From: Malaya genurostris
Taxonomy: Eukaryota; Arthropoda; Insecta; Diptera; Culicidae
Direction: 5' to 3'
Length of the DNA: 64,000 nucleotides
Assembly: GCF_030247185.1 (NCBI RefSeq)
Contig: NC_080572.1
Span: 229,959,336-230,023,335, forward strand
Below are positions 1 to 11,499 of this stretch, in pieces (within the stretch, counting starts at the first letter, position 1; the number at the start of each line of letters is the position of its first letter). The position numbers and the translations under genes are program-made. Under the pieces are notes generated by a model that worked only from the letters and a program-made list of their open reading frames with translations, was not told where the DNA came from and ran no database searches.

Positions 1-750
1 CGTCACACGTTAGAACACTCCGAAACCGTGGAGAATACTTTAGAGAACGGTTACGAACTGTTAACCGTCAAAAAGATAACTCTTTCAACGTGCTTACAAT
101 GCTCTAAACAGTTTATCACGGAGGCACACAAACAGGCGCACATGTCCACACATGATCCAGCGAGTCGACCCAAAGTGATAATCAAGAAACGCTCTAAAGA
201 AGAACTGAACAAATTGGAGTATAAATACCACTGCAATCAATGTAATGCTTCATATCGCCTACCAAAGTCGTTGGAGTCGCACATGAAAGCTCACACGACC
301 ACACCGTTCGTTTGTGATATTTGCGGAGCTTCACTAAAGACCAAGACCTATCTGCAGCAACACATCACATACCGTCATTCGAAGGATTTCCGCTATATCT
401 GCGACTTTTGCCCGAAAGCTTTTGCCACTAGTTCTGACCTGCAGCGTCACCGGCGGGTGCACACAAATGAGCGGCCGTATAAGTGTGACCAGTGTGAGGC
501 GAGGTTCAAAACTAACGACGGCTATCGGAAACACCTGCGATCACACTCGGGGGAAAAGATCTATCGCTGTGATCTGTGCGATCGCAGTTTCATGTGCCAC
601 AGCAGCCTGAAAACACACAAGACTTCGCACACGAACGAAAAACCGCTCAAATGCTTTTATTGTGAACAGCACTTCAATGTGCACAAGAATCGACGGAGGC
701 ATATTCTTCGATTGCATCCTGGACTGCCGACTAGGGAAGCACCCGGATGA
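1..750 (+). CDS. C2H2 zinc-finger protein, 3' exon (5' part outside window)
   Basis: The frame is open from base 1 to the TGA at 748-750, so the gene continues beyond the left edge. The first in-window start-like codon at base 28 is GTG and is not a real eukaryotic start. Counting residues from base 28, seven C2H2 fingers are visible with zinc ligands at C22/C25/H38/H42, C69/C72/H85/H89, C96/C99/H112/H117, C125/C128/H141/H145, C153/C156/H169/H173, C181/C184/H197/H201 and C209/C212/H225/H230. Linkers between the last four are of the TGEKP type (TNERPYK, SGEKIYR, TNEKPLK), typical of nuclear DNA-binding fingers. Insect genes of this shape often carry an N-terminal ZAD domain, which would lie upstream; that is inference. 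The tail is short and basic. No paralogue-specific signature is recognised, so no symbol is given. Confidence 0.9.
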   Translation, partial: RHTLEHSETVENTLENGYELLTVKKITLSTCLQCSKQFITEAHKQAHMSTHDPASRPKVIIKKRSKEELNKLEYKYHCNQCNASYRLPKSLESHMKAHTTTPFVCDICGASLKTKTYLQQHITYRHSKDFRYICDFCPKAFATSSDLQRHRRVHTNERPYKCDQCEARFKTNDGYRKHLRSHSGEKIYRCDLCDRSFMCHSSLKTHKTSHTNEKPLKCFYCEQHFNVHKNRRRHILRLHPGLPTREAPG

Positions 751-1980
751 AGAATATTTTGCCGGTTGTCCAGAGTTTTTTTTCATCCTGTTTCAAAAAG
801 TCTATTTCGAACAAATGTTGAACATTTGGAAATAAACTTTTTTCAGCTAAAGATAAAAAAATCTGTTATTTTCCTAAATTATCTTCTTCGTTCACCAAAC
901 TGTTAAAGAACTAGGCAAATCTGCACAACAAACTGTTTTACAGCTGCATGATGATTGCCAAGGATTATCCGTCGTTCAGTAATAAAGCTACGGTTCATCT
1001 GTTCTGAAGTTTCTCATAAAAAAACTTGTGGTTTTGTTCAGTGCAAAAGTAATCAAACTTAACCTCATGCATACTAATCAAATCATTAGCATTTTTCAAA
1101 CACAACGAAAGAGTACTTTTATATCTTGGCCGAAATAATTGACATAATAAACCGCTTACGACCAAAACGATAAAAACAAAAAGTAATCCAGTGAACAAAA
1201 GACAATTATGAAATGGACAAAATTTACTAACAAAAGGCATCAGCACTTTATTCTTTAGTAAAAAAAATGTTTTACTTAAGGAGCAAATAGACGTCGATCA
1301 AAAGCAAATGAATTTTCTTCAACTATACAAAATCAACAGTGTTATATACGTTTAATCATATTCTAAGCGCAAATAAATTGAATTCGCTAACGAAAGCCAT
1401 AATATGCACAATTAAAAGCATGCACAGGTCTAACCGATGAAAAATATCTTCATTTCAATCGAAACCCTGTGCGTCGAGCTCTTGCTTCTTCGCAGTATGA
1501 GATAAGCAAAGATAAAGGCCTATAATTTCCGGAGTTTTGTTCCGATAGGCTCGAAAATTTGATAAAATATTCTTAAAAAGTTTTACTGTAAGAAAATACA
1601 AAGAAAAATTTAACGATTTTTCAACCCGCCCCTTAAAGAAGACTATTCATTCTTTTGTGATTCATGATCTGGACTCAATGTTCCCATTTAAATCGCTGGT
1701 CACCTACGACAATCTAAGCTGGCTAAATGTCAGGAAGCTGTTCACTACTGTAAGTCTCGCAGGAACTGGTAGGTACCTGTGAATTACTAATTTTAGTACT
1801 CTGTAATACGAAAAATATGGTGAAATATTCTACGCTACCCGTTTCGAAAAAAGAAATCCCAGTTATTTCGAGGATCGAGGAAATGTGAAGTTGACTTTCT
1901 TTCACTATGTTGAAAAGCATCTAGTCACTGTAGTTTTTTTGTAGTCATTTAAGATAACTACAATATAAACAAAAAATCTG
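751..1980. other. 3' UTR and AT-rich intergenic sequence
   Basis: After the short 3' UTR there is AT-rich sequence with only short chance reading frames. I see no repeat ends, tRNA or conserved coding pattern in it. Confidence 0.6.
831..836 (+). promoter_or_regulatory. Polyadenylation signal (AATAAA) of the zinc-finger gene
   Basis: An AATAAA hexamer lies 81 bases past the zinc-finger stop codon, a normal distance for a short 3' UTR. A second AATAAA at 981-986 could be an alternative site. No direct evidence of cleavage position is available. Confidence 0.55.
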
Positions 1981-2846
1981 CTTTAATCCACCTAGTGGTG
2001 TAATGATATTAATGATGAACATGTTTTCATACATAAATGTGTGGTTTTTTGTAGAATAATTTTCTGTGATTCTTGAAAAAAAAGGTTTGTCCATCAACTA
2101 GTATAACCTACAGAGTGAAATAGTTCTCAGATCGGTAAGACCATCTCTGAGAACACGAAGTGAGTTCCACTATTGGTGGTAGTTCCGGAACCGGAATCCA
2201 GGAACCGGTAAAATCAAAGTCGGTTCGAGAAAACTGACTGGAATCCATTTTTGAGTCAATAGTCACAATATCCGGTCGTTAATCGAAAACCGAGAATCAG
2301 GAAGCGGACATCAATTTGTTCGGCTGTCTACTGACAATAACTATAGATTGAAATAGTTTTGAGGGAAGCTTAAAAATTAGTTTACGTGTTTTATTCACCG
2401 CTTTGAGTGACGGATGAAATTCAGTAATTCAAGTGAGGAAATAATTTGAAATTGTGAATTTTACACTAATCATCCTGTAATTCCGGAACCGGAAGTCGGA
2501 TCAAAATGAAATTCAGGAACATTGTATAAGACATTCATACCTTTATACTTTCTAATTATGTTAGAATCGGTTCAGCCATCTCTGAAAAAAGTTATTGGAC
2601 TTATTTTCATTTTTTTGCATATATCATCCCGTAATTCCGGAACCGGAAGTCAAGATCAAAAAGAAATTCAGGAACTTTGTATGGGGCTACAGAACCTTTC
2701 ATTTGAATTTAAGTTTGTGAAAATCGGTTCATCCTTCTCCGAGAAAAGTACACAATGAACTGAGTCGAATGGTATATGACACCCGACCCTCGGTTAAAAA
2801 GTCAGTTTTCACAGTGGTTGTATAACCTTTCTATACGAAAAGGCAT
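1981..2846 (+). repeat. Dispersed repeat family A, copy 1
   Basis: The left end reads TTTAATCCACCTAGTGGTGT and the right end has the shared GACTGAGTCGAATGGTATAT-like block followed by a CCTTTCTATA terminus. Between them are modules containing TTCCGGAACCGGAAGTC, CCTTTCATTTGAATTTAAG and GAAAATCGGTTCA, repeated about every 150 bases. At least eight further copies or fragments occur in this window in both orientations. No protein is encoded. The class is unknown; a MITE-like or foldback transposon is one possibility because the GCCTTTCTCATA motif occurs inverted near both ends in other copies. Confidence 0.75.
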
Positions 2847-2976
2847 TTTATGAGATTCATAATAACTGAATGGATTTGTCAACTCATGAAGTTGTAGTGA
2901 ATAGCCATATTTTTACTACTTGTATTGTATATAGCGGACCTTACACGATCATTAAAGTGTCATTACTAATGAATTT

Positions 2977-3253
2977 CAATGAACGTGTACCCAGAGCGGC
3001 CCTGGCCCATCCCAAAATAAAAAAACATATAATTATTAAGAATGTCTCAGACATGTGTTACAGAAATAACAAGACAGTAATAAACGTAATGAAATGTAAT
3101 ACAATATCAGTTCCAGTGGAAAAGTTTAAAGTGTATGTTAAAAACAGCCGTAAAAGACACACCGAGAATTAGGTACATAAGCATTCTTCATTACATAATA
3201 TTATTTTTTAATCTTTGGGCCCCTCCCGAAATGAAATCCTGGGTACGGGCCTG
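2977..3253 (+). mobile_element. Short hAT-like MITE, degraded copy
   Basis: This segment matches the better preserved element at 38811-39054 along most of its length. Shared blocks include GTCTCAGACATGTGTTACAG, AAATAACAAGAC, CAGTTC and the right end GGGCCCCTCCCGAAA...GGGTACGGGCCTG. The left end is diverged (GTGTACCCAGAG instead of CGTACCTAGAG) and no target duplication is visible here. The 100-codon reading frame across it is a chance frame in the repeat. Confidence 0.65.
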
Positions 3254-3944
3254 TGCAGTAAAGGCGAGTTTTCTATGCAAATTTGAAATATCATTACTTA
3301 ATCATCATTAAAAATGACAAAAATAATTCTCGTGTAAGAGCCGCTTATGGAAATTACCATGTAACCGAGTTAAAGAGTTTTTGAAGAATTACATAGATGC
3401 ACATGTGATCAGTCGACCACAACAAGTGTCACACTCGGCATTAAGAGCGTGAGCTTATGAACAGAATAAGCAGTACACAGCTTATGCCAAAGAATTTGAT
3501 CTATAATTTCACTACAGACGAGAAAATCCATTAAAAGATCATTTTGGTTATAAATTGAATGACTAAATGAACCGTCTTAAACAACATGCACAATCATGTT
3601 TCCCTCACATTAGTCAATACTCATGCTTCATAACCATTCATAGTTAGTGTCTGTTTTACTAGCAAACAAAACGTATCGTAAGCCCATAGCACTAAATCAC
3701 TGAAAATATTCTGTATATCTATGTGTCGGTTTTGCACGATACGCTTTGTGCGATGATTCGTTCAATTCATGTGTTTGGAATTTTGCGCCCATTATTTTGG
3801 CCCTGCATTCCATTTTAATGCTCGTTCATAATAAACATTTTAGAAACTTTGAGATATTTTAGGATATCTCATTCTACTACAAAAATGATCATAATCTACT
3901 GAACATATTTCCGATGGTATGTAGAAGAAATTATGTTGCAACCT
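3254..3944. other. Intergenic, nothing recognised
   Basis: AT-rich sequence between a MITE and a mariner-like element. No reading frame, RNA gene or repeat end was recognised. Confidence 0.5.
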
Positions 3945-3946
3945 TA

Positions 3947-5104
3947 ACAGTTCGGCTGAAAAGTTCGTATCGTTTAATAGAAACACACATTTTTTGCCAA
4001 AATTCGTTTTTATTATTCAACATAATTGCCATCAGAGGCGATATAGCGATTATGGCGATCTTCCAACTTTTCGATACAATTTTTGTAGTACGATTTGTCC
4101 TTTGCCTCAAAATAGGCCTCAGTTTCAGCGATTACCTCTTCAATGCTTCTAAATTTTTTACCAGCGAGCATTCTCTTGAGGTCTGAGAACAGGAAAAAGT
4201 CACTGGGGGCCAAATCTGGAGAATACGGTGGATGAGGGAGCAATTCGAAGCCCAATTCGTTCAATTTCAGCATGGTTTTCATCGACTTGTGACACGGTGC
4301 ATTGTCTTGATGAAACAAAACTTTTTCCTTCTTCAAATGAGGCCGTTTTTTTTTTTTAAATTTCGTCCTTTAAACGCTCTAATAACGCTATATAATAGTC
4401 ACTGTTGATGGTTTTTCCCTTTTCAAGGTAGTCGATGAAAATTATACCATCCCAAAATACAGACGCCATAACCTTACCGGCCGATTGTTGAGTCTTTCCA
4501 AGCTTTGGGTTCGGTTCATCGCGTGCAGTCCACTCAGCTGACTGTCGAATGGATTGCGGAGTGAAGTGATGGAGCCATGTTTCGGCCATTGTTATATATC
4601 GACGAAAAAAATCGGTTTATTTCGATATAACAGCTCCAAACACTGCTCAGAATTATCAATTCGTTGTTTTTGATCGATTGTGAGCTCACGCGGCACCCAT
4701 TTTGCACAAAGCTTTCTCGTATCCAAATATTCGTGAATAATATGTCCAACACGTTCCTTTGATATCTTTAGGGTGTCAGCTATCTCGATAAACTTCACTT
4801 TACGATCATTGAAAATCATTTTGTGGATTTTTTTCACGTTTTCATCGGTAACAGCCTCTTTTGGACGTCCACTGCGTTCATCGTCTTCGGTGCTCATATG
4901 ACCAGTACCAGTTTTTTTTCCATTTTTTTTTCACAATAACAAAAGTAGCTTCACTCAAAATGCAATATCTAACAAACTAATAATCAGACAGCTTTTAAAT
5001 TTATACACGTATCTTTTGAAGGTTGGTACTAACTGAAAATGGTGTGGATTTAATTCTAGTGGCGCCCTCTCATAGAAACGATACGAACTTTTCAGCCGAT
5101 CTGT
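3947..5104 (-). mobile_element. Mariner-like element (DD34D) with TA duplication
   Basis: The terminal inverted repeats are clear: the left end starts ACAGTTCGGCTGAAAAGTTC and the right end is the complement of ACAGATCGGCTGAAAAGTTC, with one mismatch in the first 20 bases. TA dinucleotides flank both sides (3945-3946 and 5105-5106), as expected for the Tc1/mariner superfamily. The element is 1,158 bp, close to the usual 1.3 kb, and carries a broken transposase on the minus strand. It is defective but retains ends that a related transposase might recognise. Confidence 0.9.
4013..4897 (-). pseudogene. Mariner transposase, disrupted
   Basis: Three successive minus-strand frames together cover most of a mariner transposase. 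The first (4897-4592) holds the second helix-turn-helix region, starting at the conserved DDERSGRP linker; the N-terminal 60 or so residues normally upstream are missing. The second (4589-4356) contains the block usually written MDETW, but here it reads MAETW, so the first catalytic aspartate is replaced by alanine. The third (4336-4013) has HQDNAPCHK and YSPDLAPSDFF, with 34 residues between the second and third aspartates, giving the DD34D signature. Frames change near 4590 and in a poly-T run near 4350. The protein would have cut and pasted the element in the nucleus; this copy cannot. Confidence 0.88.
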
Positions 5105-5106
5105 TA

Positions 5107-7559
5107 GATACAACAACAGATATTCTAAATATTGAAAAGGGCCCCATAGTAAAGTCACAGACTAACAGATATCACAGTGTGAGTAAATTCATATACAAAT
5201 AATTTTTCGTGATGCACTAGTTCCACCTATATTGTACTGCGCGAACTATTTACTATCGGTACACCCCTTGTGTTATGTGAAAGTTTTTTTACTAGTTGGT
5301 TTCCCCTCGTTTGTCTACACCGATCAGCTGCTTGCAGGGATGCCTGATTTCATCATAATATTTGAAAATGAATCGTCACAATAAATTATTGGATTACGTT
5401 GATAATATATTTAACTTTTTTAGCGATGTTGGAAGGTAATCATTTATTTTTCTCAACGTTGCTCATCTAGATTATTTTTTATTATGTTGGTAATTTGGTA
5501 ATTTTTATTAAGTGGTGGCAGACCAGAAGCAAGTAAATATTCTAACAAATACATTACATACATTACAGATAATTCTGTATGAAAGGCAACTCTGTTGGTA
5601 AATGAAAAAAATAAACACAGTCTAGATGACAGACAGGATGTTTTTGATAGGGCAACGTGACGACATCACGACATATGCGTGTACTGTTCCAACTAAAGGA
5701 ATATTCGAGATGACCGTTAAAATGATTGAATAATCTAATTTGAGTGTCCTGTCTGTTAGTCTGTGGTAAAGTAGCCATAGTCACGACAAAAGAGTGTATC
5801 AATGCCACCGTCACTCATTCCTCTATGACAAGACGAAACAAAATTAACGTCTACAGGGAGAATCAGTTGAATTTCAGCTCCCATTCTTTCATCGATATAT
5901 TGAAAATCTGTGACGTTTGGCTATTAAGAGTGTCTAAAATATGATAAATCGAAATAATTACATCCCAGAACCATTGGAAACCAAAACTACCATAGATTCG
6001 AGCACCAATAGTTAAAAATCATTGTGAATCGTTTTCTGTCATAATCGATTCTCAAAGCTTCGGTTGACTATCGACATTGCACAGTATACGATTTTCAATG
6101 AAAACCAAAAATGACTGGAAGGGGAAATGAGTGAAAGAACACAATTTTGAAACTACTATTCCGTTCATGTCGTTGGCTGGACATGAGTTTCGTTCTTATA
6201 TTTTGTGTGCAAAGTTGAGAGTGACATTTATTTTCGTCATTTTCGTTTATTTCGAGTAATCGTGGTGTTAGTATTATATGGGCTTAATTCTTATAACTTG
6301 TACACTAATAGCTTAATTAAATAACGAATTAATTAATAAAACGTTGTTTTCTACAGACCGCACAAACAACCTGCATTAATTCTCGCTAATCCAGGAATGT
6401 GCTTATCGAATAATAATGTAGCATCTTTAGTAGTCTGCCACCTAGTCGACTGTTCGCCGCGATCTTTCAAAACGTTCCACTACGTTCCGGAACGATAACA
6501 AAATTCTCCTGCCTAGAAATATTCCAACTATAACAATATTAACACTTATCACACGATCTCCTTAAGTGTTCAAGACAACTTTATTCCCATGTCGCATAAA
6601 TCACACGAGAATTCGATCGGAATAAAACAAAAACAAACTTGTCATTTTAACAGAGATACCAGGTAAAAAATTTCAAATATCTTCAAACAGGGTTGGAAAA
6701 GTCTGTACATCCGAAAAAAAATCTGCATTACAAAAATCTGCATTACAAAAGTCTGTAAATTTTGACGAAAGTCTGCGAAAAACTCGATTTTCAAAAGTCT
6801 GCAAAAGTCTGCATGACAAAAAATGTCTGAAATCTGCAACTTTACAGACAAATCTGCAGATCTGGCTTCTCTGCAATTCAACCAACAGCAAAACAAAAAT
6901 CTAACGTGAAGTGAATGGTGCACCCAAAATTGTGGCTCATGCGAAAGTGCAACAATAATCGAGGTGGTACCTCGTGTCGATCGTGGTAACATCTGCTAGT
7001 GATCGCCACGCTGGTTGAGCAAATTTTACATACAGTTCATATGTGAGCCTGTATATCTGTTATCTGTGACGAAACTAATCAAACCATTGCACAGTTGCCA
7101 GTTACAAACATTTTCGCATACACTTCATTGTCGAACTGACAAACCTGGGGATATTATTATTTATATTTCGTTGTAGTATAACTAACGCAACGATTTTCAT
7201 TCTACATCTAATTGATTGCATTAAACAGGCTTAGTAAATCTTGTAATTAAAATTGTAATCAATGGTTTTCAATGAATGGTATGAATTTACGATGAATTTG
7301 AGTACGATGTCCCATTTTGTATAACAAATGACTAATTCGACATCAGATATTCTCAGCGCTGTTGTTTATATCTTGTCTCTAGACTGTTATATCTTGCATT
7401 TCTTCTAAGAACATATGACGGCATTCATTACAATCAAATGAAAAATATATTTCATTATAACGAATGTGGCACGTTCGTGTTATGCCACAATTGCACTCTT
7501 TAATGTTATTGCAGTTCCACCCCTTTTCTAGACTTGCTTTCTGCCTTATGCAAATGATT
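5107..7559. other. Intergenic; contains a TCTGCA-rich tandem tract
   Basis: Mostly unique AT-rich sequence. Between about 6700 and 6870 the motif AAAGTCTGCA and its variants recur about ten times (TCTGCATTACAAAA, GTCTGCAAAA, ATCTGCAGATC), which reads as a decayed short tandem array. No coding gene is supported. Confidence 0.5.
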
Positions 7560-8300
7560 ATGTTGCGGAGAGTAGGAACAAGACGCCTGTGAAAGCTAGT
7601 CTTAGGACATACGCAGCTCATTACCGTCCGGTTTACCCAACCATTGCCATTGTAGACGAAAGAGAATCGGATTCGCCGCCACCGCTGAAGCGGCCACCCT
7701 GCGCCGGTGGCGGCGAAAGGAACTTCCACCGGTGGCTGGCAATTGCATGTGTGCAGTTTTCATTCAACCGCGGCAAGTGCAGTGCTGGTGCTGGTACTGC
7801 GTACGCAGCGGATATGACGATGTGGCACGCACATCAAGCACTTGCGGTTGATCTTCAATGCTTGCAAAATTGCGGTTCCACGGATGGCTGCCGTTGCACT
7901 TGGCCCCGCCGGTAGTCAAGTCAGTTCTAAATTTAACTTTATCCATTTATGCGCACTTTCCGTTCTAAGGGACGGGTTCGGAAAAACAACAGGCAAGAAA
8001 AAAAGGTGGCTATAAACCGCCCGACTGGCGACCGACAGGAAAAACTTCTATTTCAAAGGGAAAACCTGCTCTAAAGTAAACATTTGGGCGGCGATACAGA
8101 TTGGCCCCGGCTAAAAAACAAACAAGCTGCACTCTTTGGAGATCTGGTTCCGATGCATTTCTCCGAAGTTCACGATGTAATGGCGGTGCTGCACGATGCT
8201 ATGGATTACAAATCTACATGGTCGGGCGGCATCTTGGTAGGTAACTGCACGCAGGTTGTACGTTATAGGAAAAAAGAGAAGCATACCATATTTTAAATCG
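7560..8300. other. GC-richer block, possible exon or regulatory region
   Basis: Base composition rises well above the surrounding AT-rich sequence. A frame open from 8075 to 8296 encodes a polar peptide with the run HFSEVHDVMAVLHDAMDYKS, and a splice-donor-like GTAGGTAA sits at 8236-8243 within it. No protein family is recognised and there is no clear acceptor in frame. It could equally be a cis-regulatory element. Confidence 0.25.
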
Positions 8301-8765
8301 TAATTTAAACAATTTTATTTGAATAGAGTAGAAACCTTTAGTCCGGTGGTTCCTAACAATGACCGAAATGAAAGATGTTATTGAAAAAAAAAACATTCGT
8401 TTCCTCACAAAATCACATATCAGACATATTTAAAAAAAACTATATTTATATTGTTCAAGTTTACTGCAAAGAATTTAGCTTGCATGACACTCGGCGTAAG
8501 CTATGAAAAGACGGCAATCAATAGCATTTCATGTGTTAATATAGAAAAAAAATACTAAAGAATTCATAAGTTAAGATTTCTCTTCTTATAGAAGACAAAA
8601 TTTCCTTATTGTTATTCATCATAGTCAAGGTTGAGAATCGGCCTGTCCATTGTTTTTATATAATATTGCGATTTTGAACAGTTTCTTCAATTGATACTAA
8701 TCGAATAAACAACAAATGTGCATTTTAGGTTTAAGTTAAATGTATAATCAATAAAAAACCTTTTT
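8301..8765. other. AT-rich intergenic, nothing recognised
   Basis: No gene or repeat end was recognised before the family A repeat begins. Confidence 0.5.
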
Positions 8766-9796
8766 TTAATCCACCTACTGGTGTAATGATGCCTTTCTCA
8801 TATTACTTATGTTTTTAAATCACTAGAAGATTCGGTATTTTCTTTTTCAAACTTGTATAAAATCAAAAAAAAATCTTTGGTGTAAACTACCATCATCATT
8901 TCAATGTGTAATGTTAATATATGTCAAGTTAATATAGATTTAAATGTGGCAACCCTGCATGCTATACAAAATTTAACAAAGCACGTTAGGTGGGTGCGTT
9001 TTCTTCTACTTCCGTACCAGCACGTACCAATGCGCACCGATTTTTCATAATTTTGTATGAAAGTTTGAAAGTTTTGATACTAACTGCCCTATAATTTCGG
9101 AACCGGAAGTCGGATCTAGATGAAATTGCACAGTGTTTTTAAAGACAGTGAGAGCTTTAATTTCAATCATGATTTAATCGTTGCTGAGAAATCGAAGTGA
9201 GTTCCGTTTTTGGAGCTTTTCTTTACTATTACCGGTGCTTTCGGAAGCGGAAACCGGATACTAGTAGTCCCAAAGTAGATTTATATATTCACCAACTAAC
9301 AAGATCTGCCAACTAGATGAATTTACCAGGAAATTTTATATAAATGTGCTCCTCGTATCGCCATCGGTTGTGAAAAAATACTCACGAAATTGAAAATTTT
9401 TACTAATCGCACTTTAATACCGGAACCGGAAGTCGGATAAGGATCAACTTTTAGGAGACTTTTCAAAGAGTTTCAAGACCTTTCATTTGCATCTTGAATC
9501 TTAGTTTGATAAAAAACGGTTAAAAAATTTCCACATATTGCCTTGTTTCTTTCGGAACCGGAAGTCGGATCGGATTCAATAGCGATCTATGGGACCGTAA
9601 GACCTTTCATTTGAATCTGAGTTTGCGAAAATCGGTTCAACGATCTCTGAGAAAATCGAGTGACATTATTTGTCACATATACACATACATACATACACAT
9701 GGACATTTACTCAGTTCGTCGAGCTGAGTCGAATGGTATATGACATTCAAAAGTCGGTTTTCAGTGTGATTGTATAGCCTTTCTATATGACAAAGA
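8766..9796 (+). repeat. Dispersed repeat family A, copy 2
   Basis: This is the most complete plus-strand copy. It starts AATCCACCTACTGGTGTAAT, continues into GATGCCTTTCTCATATTA, and ends with the TCGAGCTGAGTCGAATGG block and TATAGCCTTTCTATATGACA. Four GGAACCGGAAGTCGGAT modules are visible (near 9098, 9245, 9422 and 9555). A short CACATACATACATACACA tract sits just before the terminal block, as in other copies. Confidence 0.8.
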
Positions 9797-10072
9797 CAAA
9801 AAAGAAGAGACGTTTTTTTTCAATTCAATTTTTTTAATTGTTAAGAGTTTTGAAAGTATTGAAGTTTTTTTTTATCAGTGTATATTTTCATAACAGCGTC
9901 TAATCGACACTATTTTTGAACGATCAACAATTTCCGAGGTATAACGATTATAAGAAAAACGGTGCAATAAAAAATGAATCTGTTTTTTTTTAAAAAGCCA
10001 AAATATTTTTTGAACACACAAAAATATAACGCTGGTTATCTTTAGAAGTTCGATGGTGAATTTAAAAATTTT
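9797..10072. other. AT-rich spacer
   Basis: Poly-T-rich sequence between family A copy 2 and the foldback element. Nothing coding is visible. Confidence 0.4.
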
Positions 10073-10454
10073 CATTTAGGGGTTAGCCAAATTTTGTGCT
10101 AGGACACATAATCGTTTTTATTATTTTTGCGTTTCGTCTTTGACTCATCAGTGCAGAGCAGTTCAAATTGAACTGCTTAGTATTAATAAAAACGGTTATG
10201 TGCCCTAGCACAAAATTTGGCTAACCCCTAAATGACCAAACCTGCATCGGCCATAAAAAGTCGAAAACACGTTTTCGTTCGGCACGTCAGAAAAGACATT
10301 GCACTTCGTTGCAAAACAACAAGTGTTCTGTAAGTAGCAGAAACTTTACGTCTGCTTAGCGGTTCAAATTGAAGTGCAGAGTTTAGCACTAAGCAGTTCA
10401 ATTTGAACTGCTCTGCACTGATGACTCAAAGACCAAACGTAAAAATAATAAAAA
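10073..10454. mobile_element. Foldback element with two overlapping inverted repeats
   Basis: A 51-base arm at 10073-10123 is repeated inverted at 10184-10234 with two mismatches; the shared core is AGCCAAATTTTGTGCTAG. A second arm at about 10112-10181, including CTTTGACTCATCAGTGCAGA, is repeated inverted at about 10388-10454. The left part can therefore pair with either partner. The centre holds GCAGTTCAAATTGAACTGC, itself a perfect palindrome around one base. No protein is encoded. Related hairpin modules occur near 13780 and 47030. I could not define target duplications. Confidence 0.75.
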
Positions 10455-10678
10455 TTTTCGTTGGTTCTTTTTCGCAGAACTTTAAAAGTTGGAAGACTTT
10501 AATTGAAAAAGAGGTAATTCCTTTCAAGTTAAAAGGTAAATTTGTCCATCTTTGCGTAAATGTACTGCATGTTATGAAAATATAACATGTTTTTTTTATC
10601 AACAGCTAAGTTTTGTTATGCGAAAAGCTGAACAATAACAAGTAAAATTGTATTTGATGGAATTTCATATATTTTTGT

Positions 10679-11275
10679 TTTCCTCATATAGAAAGGTTAT
10701 GTCAATCACTGTGAAAATCGGTTGTTGGACCGAGCCCCGAAAAGCCGAGTGTCATATACCATTCGAATCAGTTCGTCGAGATCAGCAAACGTCAGTATGT
10801 AATTTTTTTGACCTAAATATTTCCAGAGATGATTGAACCGATTTTTACAGACTTAGATTCGAATGAAAGGTCTTATGGTATTCTACAAAGTTTTTTAATT
10901 TTATTTGAGTCCGACTTCCGGTTTCGGAAATACAGGGTGATGTGTACAACAAATGAAAATATGTGCACTAACTTCTCTCAGTCATATGGTTGACCCGATT
11001 TTCACAAACTCAAATTCAAATGGAAGGTATATCATCTTGATACGACTTTGTTTTCTCTCTTGAATGGCTCAGACCTACTGGTCCATATTAGACTGGTGTG
11101 AGTGATAGGATGTTTCAATTGACATACGAATTAGCAGTTATATTTTGATTGATTCAAATGAAAATATTTTTGGCCATATACAAAACTCGATAGATTCTAT
11201 GAAAAAGTTTTTGGCTTTCTGAAAATATGAGTAATATTAAATAGGCATCTAAAACTACTAGATGGATTAAAACAG
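10679..11275 (-). repeat. Dispersed repeat family A, copy 3 (reverse)
   Basis: It begins with CCTCATATAGAAAGGTTATG and the complement of the terminal GAATGGTATATGACACTCGG block, and ends with CTACTAGATGGATTAAAACA, the reverse of the CCACCTAGTGG end. Internal modules carry CCGACTTCCGGTTTCGGAA and the complement of the GGTTCA-type motif. Confidence 0.75.
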
Positions 11276-11499
11276 GTTTTTTCATATGTTCATTGATTTT
11301 CCATTTTCCATGTATTTAAAACCCATCACAAAGCTTACTTACTTTGCGTATTGACTAGGAAGTTTATCTAAACGATTTAGTCCCCTACAACAAATGATGT
11401 GTAATGGAGACTTTTACAATCGTTTCTGGGACTGGAAGGAAAAACCTTTTTTAATTCATCTAGTGGTGTAATTGTGCCTTTCTAATATCAATCATAATA

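Noticed and set aside
2522..2758. 78-codon frame ending in FEFKFVKIGSSFSEKST
   Set aside because: The same peptide-like string appears in other family A copies and comes from the repeat module, not from a gene.
6688..6860. Possible hAT start CAGGGTTGG
   Set aside because: No matching inverted end or 8-bp duplication could be found downstream.
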